Part shown: positions 38,322 through 47,479 of the stretch, piece by piece
Position numbering within the stretch: position 1 is the first letter of the stretch
How the letters are laid out: each line of letters starts with the position of its first letter
NCBI GenBank assembly: GCA_904397815.1
Contig: CAJFOT010000103.1
Span: 1-64,000 of the forward strand
Direction of reading: 5' to 3'
Source of the DNA: Candidatus Paralachnospira sangeri
GTDB taxonomy: Bacteria; Bacillota; Clostridia; Lachnospirales; Lachnospiraceae
DNA: 64,000 nucleotides
The notes under the pieces: generated by a model
Databases searched by the model: none
What the model was told of the DNA's origin: nothing
What the model saw: the letters and a program-made list of their open reading frames with translations, nothing else
Program-made: the position numbers and the translations under genes

Positions 38322-38331
38322 GAACATGTTC
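38322..38331. promoter_or_regulatory. Palindromic operator candidate GAACATGTTC, copy 3, at predicted transcription start
   Basis: AACCAGAACATGTTCGGGTTTTG, ~9 bp after the -10. Confidence 0.7.
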
Positions 38332-38385
38332 GGGTTTTGATTTGAATAAGGTGAATGAAATCTAGGGGACAATAAGGAGGATACT

Positions 38386-39810
38386 ATGAATTATCAGACA
38401 GAGAGAATGAAGCAGCTTCACAGAGCAGCGATGGAGATCGTGGAAACCGTTGGTATGAAATTTCATCATCCGAAGGCGGTGGAAATCCTGAAATCAAACG
38501 GGATCCGCTGCGAGGGCGATGTGGCTTACTTTACGGAGGAGCAGCTGATGTACTGGGTGCGCAAGGCTCCCTTCTGCTTTACTTTGTATGGCGGCGATGA
38601 GAAGTATAACTGCACCTTCGGAGGGGATGAGGTGAATCCGGCTCCGCCCTACGGCGCTCCCTACATCACAGAGAAGGATGGAAAGAGACGGCCGGCTACC
38701 ACCGAGGACTATGTTAATTTTGTTAAGCTGTTCGAGGCCAATGATAATTATAAAACGAACGGCGGTCCGATTGTGGCGATCGATGGCGTGGAGCCCCGTC
38801 TGGGTGCGCTGGCCATGTGGTACGCAACCTATACCCATTCCAAAAAGGTTATGATGATTCATACCGGCGACCATGAGGTAATGGACGCGCTGATCAAAGC
38901 GTCTGAGGTGGCCTGGGGCGGCAAAGAGGCTCTGAAAGAGAAACCCCGTATGTTTACGATCGTAGATGTAAACTCTCCGATGCAGTTCGGCAAACATATG
39001 GCGGAGACATTGATTGCCCTGGCAGAAGCGGGCCAGGCATTTACGGTGGCTAACTGCTCTATGGCCGGTTCTACCTCTCCTGTGACGCTGGCTGGAACAG
39101 TAGCGCTGATTATTGCTGAAAATCTGCCTGTGATTGCCCTGGCGCAGATGGTCCGTCCCGGGACGCCTGTGCTGATCGGCAGCCAGTCCTGCACCGCGGA
39201 CATGGCCTCCGGCCAGATCGCCGGCGGTTCTCCGGAAGGCGCTCTCTGCTATAAATATGCAGCGAATCTGTCCGACTTCTACGGTCTTCCTTCCAGAGGC
39301 GGCGGAGCGATTTCCGACTCCAAGATCGTCGATCCTCAGAGCGGCTATGAATCTATGATTACGCTGATGGCCTGCTATGAGAATCATATGAATATGATCA
39401 TCCACGCGGCGGGTATCCTGGACGGCTATAACGCGATCTCCTATGAAAAGGTTCTGATGGATTTTGAGGTTCTGAATTATATCAAGAGATATGTCCGGGA
39501 GTTTGATATTAATGAAGAAACACTGGATCTTGAGGATATCAAAGAAGTGGGCCATATGGGAGAATACCTTACCTCTGAGCATACCTTTGAGTGGTGCCGC
39601 AAAGAGCCGATGATCCCGGAAGTAACCTCCCGCGGCGTGGTAGCTGATCCTGTGAATCAGTTCCAGAACCGTCTGGACAGCTATAAGGAGCGGCTGCTGA
39701 AGAAATATCAGAAACCTGAGATGGACGCGGAGAAGCTGGGAGAGATCAAGAACATTTTTGAGGCAGCAGGCCTGAGCCGCCAGTGGATGGATATGGTGGA
39801 TGAGCTGTAA
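38386..39810 (+). CDS. Trimethylamine methyltransferase (MttB) superfamily protein, non-pyrrolysine type
   Basis: Continuous ORF, MttB-like sequence (EIVETVGMKFHHPKAVEILKSNG, APPYGAPYITEKDGKRRPATTEDYVNFVKL, PVTLAGTVALIIAENLPVIALAQMVRPGTPVLIGSQSCTADMASG). Confidence 0.87.
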   Translation: MNYQTERMKQLHRAAMEIVETVGMKFHHPKAVEILKSNGIRCEGDVAYFTEEQLMYWVRKAPFCFTLYGGDEKYNCTFGGDEVNPAPPYGAPYITEKDGKRRPATTEDYVNFVKLFEANDNYKTNGGPIVAIDGVEPRLGALAMWYATYTHSKKVMMIHTGDHEVMDALIKASEVAWGGKEALKEKPRMFTIVDVNSPMQFGKHMAETLIALAEAGQAFTVANCSMAGSTSPVTLAGTVALIIAENLPVIALAQMVRPGTPVLIGSQSCTADMASGQIAGGSPEGALCYKYAANLSDFYGLPSRGGGAISDSKIVDPQSGYESMITLMACYENHMNMIIHAAGILDGYNAISYEKVLMDFEVLNYIKRYVREFDINEETLDLEDIKEVGHMGEYLTSEHTFEWCRKEPMIPEVTSRGVVADPVNQFQNRLDSYKERLLKKYQKPEMDAEKLGEIKNIFEAAGLSRQWMDMVDEL

Positions 39811-39849
39811 AGGATTGCTGTCAGAATATGCGGACATCGTTTTCCGGAT

Positions 39850-39878
39850 TTGACATTTTAACCGGGGAAAGCTATAAT
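39850..39878 (+). promoter_or_regulatory. Promoter TTGACA-N17-TATAAT of the tetR-like gene
   Basis: TTGACA 39850-39855, TATAAT 39873-39878. Confidence 0.8.
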
Positions 39879-39926
39879 TGAAACGTTCATGCAGATAAGC
39901 TCTCCCATATTTTGAAAGGTTAAAAA

Positions 39927-40613
39927 ATGTCTACATATAAAAACGGTGAACGGACGAAAAAACAACTGATCGAGTGCGTATATGCCGAACTTCTTGCCAA
40001 TCCCGTTTCTTCGCTGAAGATCCGGGATGTGGCGAAGAAATCCGGCTGCGCGCCCTCGTCGATCTATCAACATTTTTCCAGCCTGGACGAACTGATTGCG
40101 GTAGCTTCGATCAAGTTCATGGATGAGTATACTTTTGCGTACAGCAAGATGCTCAGTGAAAGCAAGGATCTGATAGACAGCTATCTTCAGGGGTGGGAGC
40201 TTTTTTGTAAATTTGCTTTTGGAAGACCTGATATCTTTTATCATTTGTTCTGGGATCTGAATACATTCGATCTGGAGGAGGCGATGGTGAAATACTATGC
40301 TGTTTTCCCTTTAAAGCCTCCCAAGGTCTATTCCATACAGTATTATCTGACTTTCCTGATAGGCGATGTCGTAGAGCGTGATTTTGTACTGATGCGCACT
40401 ATGGCGAGCCAGAATCTGGTGACATTGGAGGACGCCCGTTATGTAAGCGTTGTGACAACCTCCATTGCCCGTTCCCTTCTCGCAGACTGCAGGGACGCCG
40501 GCGAACAGGAAAAACAGGAGGCCGCGGCGCGGTGCATGGAGCTGGTCAGATATACACTGGATATGGCGCTGGAGCGGCACAGATTAAAAAACAGATCCCA
40601 TGGGACAAAATAG
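39927..40613 (+). CDS. TetR-family transcriptional regulator
   Basis: RTKKQLIECVYAELLANPVSSLKIRDVAKKSGCAPSSIYQHFSSLDELIAVASIKF helix-turn-helix. Confidence 0.82.
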   Translation: MSTYKNGERTKKQLIECVYAELLANPVSSLKIRDVAKKSGCAPSSIYQHFSSLDELIAVASIKFMDEYTFAYSKMLSESKDLIDSYLQGWELFCKFAFGRPDIFYHLFWDLNTFDLEEAMVKYYAVFPLKPPKVYSIQYYLTFLIGDVVERDFVLMRTMASQNLVTLEDARYVSVVTTSIARSLLADCRDAGEQEKQEAAARCMELVRYTLDMALERHRLKNRSHGTK

Positions 40614-40649
40614 TTCCGAACAAAACCCATCACAGCATTTACAAATCAC

Positions 40650-40688
40650 GGCAGGCCGGAGAAATCAGTTTTCTCCGGCCTGTCTGCC
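40650..40688 (+). terminator. Strong GC-rich hairpin downstream of tetR-like gene (no clear U-tract)
   Basis: GGCAGGCCGGAGAA / TTCTCCGGCCTGTCTGCC. Confidence 0.4.
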
Positions 40689-40740
40689 GTTGAAGCGGCC
40701 GCGCCCGGCGTGCCAATGTGTTTGAAAAAGGAGAGTATGA

Positions 40741-42033
40741 ATGAAGATTACCGGAACAAAAAGATGGATTCTGCTGGTCATGGTGTCCATATTTTCAGGA
40801 ACCATGGTAGTGACGCCTTACCTCAGGTTTAACTATTATGACCAGATTGTTATTTTGTTTACCCAGTGCAATTCCATAGTGGACGCGGCCGGGGTCAATG
40901 AATACATCGGAGACCTGGCCATGATATTCGGAATCATTAATATGATCATGTATATCGTAGGCGGCCTTATGGTGGATAAATTCGGTGAAAAGCTGATGCT
41001 GGTACTGGGCGGCGTACTGATGGCTGCCGGCAGTGTCCTGTACGGCCTGGTGCTGGACAGGACATCCCTTCTGGTCGGATTTATCCTGATGGGCTTTGGA
41101 ACAGGCACGCTGTTCAGCGGATACCTGAAGCTGACCAGAAAGCTGGGAAATGCGCAGGAGCAGGGACGCATGTATTCCACCTCAGAGTTTGTCAGAGGCA
41201 TTACCGGAACCGTCCTGGGGCTGATGGGGGTGGCGGTCCTTAATCAGGCGATTCTGCCCAGCGGCCTGACAGATCCTGCCCTGATCGGGGAAAAATGGAG
41301 GACGATGCTGTTTGTTCATGCGGCAATTTACGCAGTGGTCGCGGTTCTCTGTATCGTTTTGATACCGAATCAGGTGATCGGCGCCGAGGAGGATCAGGAA
41401 GCCGCAGCCGAGCCCTTTACCCTGAAAGGCGCTGTCACTGTGCTGAAACTGCCGGGAACCTGGCTGACGACTGCGGTGCTGTTCTTCGGATACTCCATTA
41501 CCGCCTGCGCCAGCGGCTACTTGGGTGCTTATACCTCTAATGTGATAGGTGTGTCCGCCAGCCAGGCCGCTACCTTTGCCACGATCCGGAATTACTTTAT
41601 CGCGGCGCTGTCTACCCTCTTTATCGGTTATGTCGCTGTGAAGCTGAAATCTGAGTCAAAAACCATAGGTGTCTACAGCCTGGCTTCCGGTGTCCTGATT
41701 GCACTGATGCTGCTGTTCCAGAACAACTTTGTGGTTTGTATCGGGTGTACCTTTGTGTTTGCTGTGGCCTATACCGGTATGCGCGGGCTGTATTTCGCCG
41801 TTCCCTCGGAGGTGGGGATCCCTGTCCGGCTGACAGGAGCCGCAAATGGCATTATCTCCATGATCGGCTACCTGCCCGATGTGTTTTTCGCCAAGCTGGC
41901 CGGAAGCTGGCTGGACAGTTACGGACTGACGGGATACAGTTATATCTGGTACTGGGCGATCGGCTGCGCGGCGCTGGGAGCGGTAGTCTGCTTTGCATCC
42001 TATGGGTACGCTAAGAAAAGGAAGAACCTGTAA
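40741..42033 (+). CDS. MFS transporter
   Basis: 12-TM-like protein, GGLMVDKFGEKLMLVLGGVLMAAGSVLYGLV motif between TM2 and TM3. Confidence 0.85.
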   Translation: MKITGTKRWILLVMVSIFSGTMVVTPYLRFNYYDQIVILFTQCNSIVDAAGVNEYIGDLAMIFGIINMIMYIVGGLMVDKFGEKLMLVLGGVLMAAGSVLYGLVLDRTSLLVGFILMGFGTGTLFSGYLKLTRKLGNAQEQGRMYSTSEFVRGITGTVLGLMGVAVLNQAILPSGLTDPALIGEKWRTMLFVHAAIYAVVAVLCIVLIPNQVIGAEEDQEAAAEPFTLKGAVTVLKLPGTWLTTAVLFFGYSITACASGYLGAYTSNVIGVSASQAATFATIRNYFIAALSTLFIGYVAVKLKSESKTIGVYSLASGVLIALMLLFQNNFVVCIGCTFVFAVAYTGMRGLYFAVPSEVGIPVRLTGAANGIISMIGYLPDVFFAKLAGSWLDSYGLTGYSYIWYWAIGCAALGAVVCFASYGYAKKRKNL

Positions 42034-42107
42034 GAAAAATATCTGCCTGGAGCGGAAATGGTCTGAAAAAATGAACCGTAAATAATTAGGATGGAGGAAA
42101 TAAGGGA

Positions 42108-43016
42108 ATGTTGAAGAAACTGGAGTGTATGGAGAAAAAGGAATTTGTAATCCACCTGGACGATGTGGAATGGCGGGAAGTGGAAGACGGCCTGCGGATC
42201 AAAGAACTCCTCTGTGAAAGGCTGGCGGGAAAAACGGAATTTTATCTGGGCGTGGCGGAACTGGAAGCAGGAAAGAGCCTTTCGTTAAGAAAAGCCAACC
42301 TGGCCTGCTGTACTTACATACTGGAGGGTGAAATCTGGGCCAGACTCGGCCGGCAGCGGATTCAGCTGAATGATGAGGCGTCGAATTATTTTCCGATCGG
42401 AGCGCCCTATGCCTATGAAGCTTCAGGGAAGAGGGGGCTGCGCTTCCTGTTCTGCTACGCGACGGATAACGCGGTTGGGGAACACCTGAAATTCCAGCCG
42501 GTATCTGAAGAAGAAGGCAGAGCCTTTTATCAGCCTAACTGCCCCTCCAATCTGATGAGCCCCGGGATGCCGGGTCACGGGTGCAGGTGGGCTGTGGCCG
42601 GGGATATGGATCCCTATATCCTGGTGGAGGCTGCCCAGGGTCAGAGGAGCTTAAGCTTTCAGGCTTATTTTGACGAGATTAAGGGCTGTAAGGAGATGTG
42701 GTGGGGCCGCACTTATTTAAAACCCAACTGCAGATATACGCCCCATTATCATGAGCAGCCGGAAATTTTCTATTTTTTAAGTGGGACAGGAACGATGTAC
42801 GCAGGGAGCAATATCTATAAGGTGACGCCGGGCTCTCTGGTATACGCGCCGAAAAATTGTCTGCATGGCATGGTAAATGACGGCCCCGATCCTTTATGCG
42901 CGATCTACTGCTGTAATATCGAGACAGCCGGAACATCCTATGACCGATATGAGGTTTCCGATGTTCCTCTGGTTGTCCCGGCGGACAGAAGTGATCTGAT
43001 GCTCAGCGAGCAGTAA
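42108..43016 (+). CDS. Two-cupin-domain protein
   Basis: C-terminal cupin YTPHYHEQPEIFYFLSGTGTMYAGSNIYKVTPGSLVYAPKNCLHGMVN; N-terminal degenerate cupin. Confidence 0.75.
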   Translation: MLKKLECMEKKEFVIHLDDVEWREVEDGLRIKELLCERLAGKTEFYLGVAELEAGKSLSLRKANLACCTYILEGEIWARLGRQRIQLNDEASNYFPIGAPYAYEASGKRGLRFLFCYATDNAVGEHLKFQPVSEEEGRAFYQPNCPSNLMSPGMPGHGCRWAVAGDMDPYILVEAAQGQRSLSFQAYFDEIKGCKEMWWGRTYLKPNCRYTPHYHEQPEIFYFLSGTGTMYAGSNIYKVTPGSLVYAPKNCLHGMVNDGPDPLCAIYCCNIETAGTSYDRYEVSDVPLVVPADRSDLMLSEQ

Positions 43017-43023
43017 ATAATTC

Positions 43024-44241
43024 TTATCTCCAGGGGCATTTTTCCGCTGTTTCCAGCACTCTGTGGATATCCCTGGCATTGTTCCAGGCGCCGATGGAGA
43101 AACGCAGATAGGTTCCTGCGCTGATGCTCAGGGTAATATTATATTTGCGGAACCAGTCGAAGATCTGCTGCCGGTTTTCACTGGTCATGGAAAGGATGCC
43201 GCAGTGGCCCTCCTCTTCTCTGGGGGTCACCAGGCGGTATCCCAGCCGGTTCAGGCCGTCATACAGGATGCCGTACAGTTCATTGATATGCGCCCAGATC
43301 CGGGCGGGGCCGATGTCCAGCAGCACCTCCAGCATATCGTGAAGAATATAGATCCCCAGGTTGTCCATGGAGCTGTTTTCCAGCTTTCTGGCCTTGGAAG
43401 GGCCGGTACAGGCCAGTGTCCAGCCGTCCTCTGTTTTTTCTGCCTCCATGTAAGGGCCGGCGGCTGTGCAGACAGGCCAGATCTGTTCCATCAGGCCGGG
43501 CTCACAGTAGAGAAAGCCCACGCTGTTGACGGCGCCCAGCCCTTTGTAGGCGGCGGCAGAGACGGCGCTGACGCCCCACTCCCCGGCCTGGAAGGGCTGG
43601 AACCCCAGGCTCTGGATGGCGTCTACAATCAGATATATGTGATGTTCCGCACACCATTTCCCAAGTACTTTCAGGTCAGTCCGGCTGCCGGTGGCAGACT
43701 GGACATGGCTGACCAGAATCATCCGGGTATGGCTGTCGGCCAGCCGGATCAGCTCCTCAGCCGGTACGGCATGATCCTCCCGTCTGGGGAGGATGCGAAC
43801 CTGGACGCCCTTTGTGATGCCGGCGTTGATGGAGGGCATCAGGACGGAGTCGTGCTCCTGCTCGCTGGTGACGATGTTGTCTCCCGGCTGAAAGGGAAAA
43901 CCCTGGAGGATAGCATTAATGCCGTCGTTGGTGTTGCGGGTGAAGGCGATCTGGTCCTCAGACACGCCGCCCAGCAGTTTCCCCAGCAGTTCTCTCGTCT
44001 CATCCAGGACACGGAACATGGTGGCCCGCCCGGGGCCGCCACGCTCGTTGGCCCTAGCAGCGTATTCCCAGTCGTCGAAATATTTTCGGGCTGCCCGGCG
44101 GCCGATCAGGGAGCCGCCGCAGTCGTAGGCATTGTCCAGATAGGTGCACTGGTCCATGACGGGAAACTGCCTGCGCAGCCATTCCCACCAGGGCTGTCCC
44201 TCGGAGAGAGACCGGGATAATCCGTCAGAATAACTGTCCAT
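43024..44241 (-). CDS. Class-V PLP-dependent aminotransferase/lyase-like enzyme
   Basis: DQIAFTRNTNDGINAILQGF, DNIVTSEQEHDSVLMP, LIVDAIQSLGFQPF, AAAYKGLGAVNSVGFLYC (Schiff-base Lys region). Confidence 0.85.
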   Translation of the reverse strand: MDSYSDGLSRSLSEGQPWWEWLRRQFPVMDQCTYLDNAYDCGGSLIGRRAARKYFDDWEYAARANERGGPGRATMFRVLDETRELLGKLLGGVSEDQIAFTRNTNDGINAILQGFPFQPGDNIVTSEQEHDSVLMPSINAGITKGVQVRILPRREDHAVPAEELIRLADSHTRMILVSHVQSATGSRTDLKVLGKWCAEHHIYLIVDAIQSLGFQPFQAGEWGVSAVSAAAYKGLGAVNSVGFLYCEPGLMEQIWPVCTAAGPYMEAEKTEDGWTLACTGPSKARKLENSSMDNLGIYILHDMLEVLLDIGPARIWAHINELYGILYDGLNRLGYRLVTPREEEGHCGILSMTSENRQQIFDWFRKYNITLSISAGTYLRFSIGAWNNARDIHRVLETAEKCPWR

Positions 44242-44264
44242 TTTCTTATCGTCCTTTCTCTTTG

Positions 44265-45209
44265 TTACTGTTTTGCCTGTCTGTACAGCAGTGCGGCGCA
44301 GGCGATATCCTCCACGGCCATTCCCAGAGCCTCAAACACGGTGATTTCATCATCGCCGGTCCGGCCCTGGATTTTTCCGTTCATAATCTGGCCGATGGTT
44401 CCCTTCAGGTGATTCTCCTGAATCAGACCCTCATGGAGGGGAATGAGAAAATCGCCGCTTTCCTTCATGACAGATTCCACACTGTCGCCGAAGAAGGAGG
44501 CGTGAAGGGTGATGTCTCCATCCAGTTCTCTGGCCTGGGGCGAGCAGGCGCCGACAGCGTTGATGTGGACGCCGGGCTTCAGCCAGCTGTATTTCAGGAC
44601 AGGGGTGGAGGAGGGGGTGACGGTGCAGATGATATCTGCGTCCTTCACTGCCAGTGCTGCGTCCTCATAAGGGGTGACAGGCAGTCCATAGGCTGTCTGG
44701 CAGCGGTCGGCGAACCGGCGGGCGGTGTCAGGGTAGAGATCCCACACCGATACCTGCTCCAGCGGGAATACGCGGGAGATGGCCGCCAGATGGGATTCTC
44801 CCTGAACGCCGCAGCCCAGGATGGCCAGATGACGGGAGTCAGGCCGGGCCAGATATCTGGAAGCGGCGGCGCTGACAGCCCCGGTCCGTATTTTGGTGAC
44901 AGACATGGCGTCTACACAGGCGATCACCTGCCCGTATTCCTTTTCAAACAGGAGAATCTGCCCCTGATGGGAAGGATATCCGGTGCTGTGGTTGGAGAGA
45001 TAGACACTTAAAATTTTCGCGCCGAAATATCCCTCCTCGAAGTAGGCGGGCATCAGGCCCAGAATATTGTGGTTGGGCATGTTGATGGCGGTGCGCATGT
45101 ACTGGACACAGCCGCCTTCCTCCTCCTGTTTCAGGGTTTTTTCCATCAACGCGATGCAGTCGCCTGTATCCAGATGTTCATTGACATAATTTTCATCTAA
45201 TACGATCAT
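44265..45209 (-). CDS. Ornithine cyclodeaminase / mu-crystallin family protein
   Basis: AVSAAASRYLARPDSRHLAILGCGVQGESHLAAISRVFPLEQVSVWDLYPDTARRFAD, DIICTVTPSSTPVLKYSWLKPGVHINAVGA. Confidence 0.9.
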   Translation of the reverse strand: MIVLDENYVNEHLDTGDCIALMEKTLKQEEEGGCVQYMRTAINMPNHNILGLMPAYFEEGYFGAKILSVYLSNHSTGYPSHQGQILLFEKEYGQVIACVDAMSVTKIRTGAVSAAASRYLARPDSRHLAILGCGVQGESHLAAISRVFPLEQVSVWDLYPDTARRFADRCQTAYGLPVTPYEDAALAVKDADIICTVTPSSTPVLKYSWLKPGVHINAVGACSPQARELDGDITLHASFFGDSVESVMKESGDFLIPLHEGLIQENHLKGTIGQIMNGKIQGRTGDDEITVFEALGMAVEDIACAALLYRQAKQ

Positions 45210-45223
45210 GTTGCTGCCTCCTT

Positions 45224-45973
45224 TCAGCTCTCTTCCTCATCCCGGAGGATCCGTTTCAGGAACTGGCGTGTCCGTTCCTCTTTGGGATGGGTGAAGATTT
45301 CCTCCGGTGTCCCTTCTTCTACGATAACGCCGCCGTCCATAAATACTACCTTGTTAGCCACGTCGGAGGCGAAGGACATCTCGTGGGTTACTACGATCAT
45401 GGTAATGCCTTCCTGAGCGATTTTTTTGATAATTTTCAGGGTTTCTCCCACCAGCTCCGGGTCCAGGGCGGAGGTGGGCTCGTCAAACATGATCACTTCC
45501 GGATTGAGAACGATGGCCCGGGCGATGCCTACACGCTGCTGCTGACCGCCGGACAGCTGAGAGGGATAATAGTCATACCGCTCTGACAGTCCCACCTTGT
45601 CCAGGGCTTCCTTTCCCCGGCGTTCTGCCTCCGCCTTCGGCACCTTTCTGGCCACGATCAGGCCCTCGGTTACATTTTCCAGGGCGGTTTTATTGTTAAA
45701 CAGGTTGTGGTTCTGGAAGACAAAGGCAGTTTTCCGGCGCACCTCCAGAATCTCTTTTTTGGTGGCATTTTTCAGATGGACGGTTTTGCCGCCGATGGTC
45801 AGCTCCCCTTCATCCGCCTTGTCCAGAAAATTGATGGTGCGCAGCAGGGTAGTTTTGCCGGAGCCGCTGGGCCCCAGGATGACGATCACGTCTCCCTGCT
45901 CCACCGTCAGACTGACACCCTTTAATACCTGGTTTTTTCCGAATGCTTTGTGTACGTTTGTTACTTGAATCAT
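45224..45973 (-). CDS. Polar amino acid ABC transporter ATP-binding protein
   Basis: [50 protein letters not shown]. Confidence 0.95.
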   Translation of the reverse strand: MIQVTNVHKAFGKNQVLKGVSLTVEQGDVIVILGPSGSGKTTLLRTINFLDKADEGELTIGGKTVHLKNATKKEILEVRRKTAFVFQNHNLFNNKTALENVTEGLIVARKVPKAEAERRGKEALDKVGLSERYDYYPSQLSGGQQQRVGIARAIVLNPEVIMFDEPTSALDPELVGETLKIIKKIAQEGITMIVVTHEMSFASDVANKVVFMDGGVIVEEGTPEEIFTHPKEERTRQFLKRILRDEEES

Positions 45974-46677
45974 GCCTGGGTCCTCCTGTATTTTCCTAAT
46001 TTAACTTCTGCCCATTTGCCCAGGTTGGTGCAGATGATGCTCAGAGCCCAGTAAATGCAGGCAGCGGCCAGATAGGCCTCCAGATAGCAGTAGTAGATGC
46101 TGGCGTTTTTGATGCCGGCGTTCAGGATGTCCTGCACCCCTACCAGGATCACCAGGGAGGACAGCTTGATCAGAGAGTTAATGTTGCCGATCAGCGCCGG
46201 GATCAGCACCAGGAATGCCTGGGGCATGATGATTCTGGTGAAGGTCTGGAATTTTGTCATTCCCACGGAGTAGCCGGCCTCGTACTGTCCCTTTCCCACC
46301 GACATCAGCGCGCCTCTGACAGATTCTGAGATCAGGGCGATGGCCGCTATGGACAGTGCAGCGATGGCTACGTAAATCTTGCTGATATCGGCCACAGTAA
46401 TGTTCAGCCCCAGCGCCTGGGCGACGGCGTTAAAATTCGCGTTGTACCACAGGCTGGTCATCAGGATGATCAGGTTAACCGGAACTGCCTTTACCATTGC
46501 GACGATGCAGGCAAAGACCGGATTCAGGATTCTGACGCGGAACACCCGGGTCAGGGCGATGGGAGTTCCCACCAGCAGACCGATCAGCAGGGTAACGAGT
46601 GCGATGCCCAGACTGACAGGGATCTTCTGAAAGCTGGAGGAAAGGCATAGAAGAAAATAGTTAAGCTGGAAATTCAT
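45970..46677 (-). CDS. Amino acid ABC transporter permease
   Basis: HisM/GlnP-type permease, [33 protein letters not shown]. Confidence 0.92.
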   Translation of the reverse strand: MNFQLNYFLLCLSSSFQKIPVSLGIALVTLLIGLLVGTPIALTRVFRVRILNPVFACIVAMVKAVPVNLIILMTSLWYNANFNAVAQALGLNITVADISKIYVAIAALSIAAIALISESVRGALMSVGKGQYEAGYSVGMTKFQTFTRIIMPQAFLVLIPALIGNINSLIKLSSLVILVGVQDILNAGIKNASIYYCYLEAYLAAACIYWALSIICTNLGKWAEVKLGKYRRTQA

Positions 46678-47375
46678 GCTTCCTCCCTCCCTTCAAATGC
46701 CATTTTCCGGTTCAGGATGGAGAAAAGTTTTTCCAGAACCAGACTGATGACGATGAAGATAACCGCCACACAGGTATAGCCTTCAATGGAATGGAAGGTG
46801 ACGGCGGCCAGCAGCTTTACCTTTCCCATCATATCCACTACGCCGATCATGTAGGCCAGAGCAGTGTCCTGGAACAGGGTGACAAACATGGTCTCCAATC
46901 CGGGGATAGCCACTTTAATGGCCTGGGGAAAAACGATGCGGGTGAAGGCCTGCCTTTGAGTCAGTCCCACCGAATAAGCCGCCTCTGTCTGACCGACAGG
47001 GACGGACAGGATAGCTGCCCGGATCTGCTCTGCCATATATCCGGCCTGGTTCAGCCCGAAAGTGACAAAAACAAAAACCATTGCGTCGGTATCGCTCAGA
47101 TCGATGTGAAGGACTGCCCGGAAAAACATGGGCATACCGTAATAAACAACAAACATAAGCACCAGTGCGGGTGTGCCTCTCAAAAAGGAAATCAGCAGGA
47201 AGGCCAGCTGATTCAGCACAGGTATTTTTTTGATGCGGATCAGGGCCAGCAGTGTTCCCGCCGCCAGGCCGATGACTGTGGCAACCAGGACGATCTCAAA
47301 GGTTACCGGCAGTTTCTCCAGAATCTGGGGGAATGCGTCGGCTAGCCGTTCCCAAGAAAAAAAACTGGATGTCAT
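46674..47375 (-). CDS. Amino acid ABC transporter permease
   Basis: SFLRGTPALVLMFVVYYGMP, EAAYSVGLTQRQAFTRIVFPQAIKVAIPGLETMF. Confidence 0.92.
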   Translation of the reverse strand: MTSSFFSWERLADAFPQILEKLPVTFEIVLVATVIGLAAGTLLALIRIKKIPVLNQLAFLLISFLRGTPALVLMFVVYYGMPMFFRAVLHIDLSDTDAMVFVFVTFGLNQAGYMAEQIRAAILSVPVGQTEAAYSVGLTQRQAFTRIVFPQAIKVAIPGLETMFVTLFQDTALAYMIGVVDMMGKVKLLAAVTFHSIEGYTCVAVIFIVISLVLEKLFSILNRKMAFEGREEA

Positions 47376-47398
47376 AATGTTCCTTTCTCATGTATGTA

Positions 47399-47430
47399 GG
47401 GAAGCTGGCAGAATGTTCTGCCAGCTTCCC
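47399..47430 (-). terminator. Perfect 14-bp stem hairpin between substrate-binding protein and permease genes
   Basis: GGGAAGCTGGCAGA-ATGT-TCTGCCAGCTTCCC. Confidence 0.6.
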
Positions 47431-47479
47431 TGCTGTTGTCGTGATAAGGCGTTTCAGATTTATGGCGCTTTGCCTTCTG

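Noticed and set aside
38386-39810. Pyrrolysine-containing MttB
   Set aside because: ORF is continuous at normal length with no internal amber codon; no pyl genes in the window.
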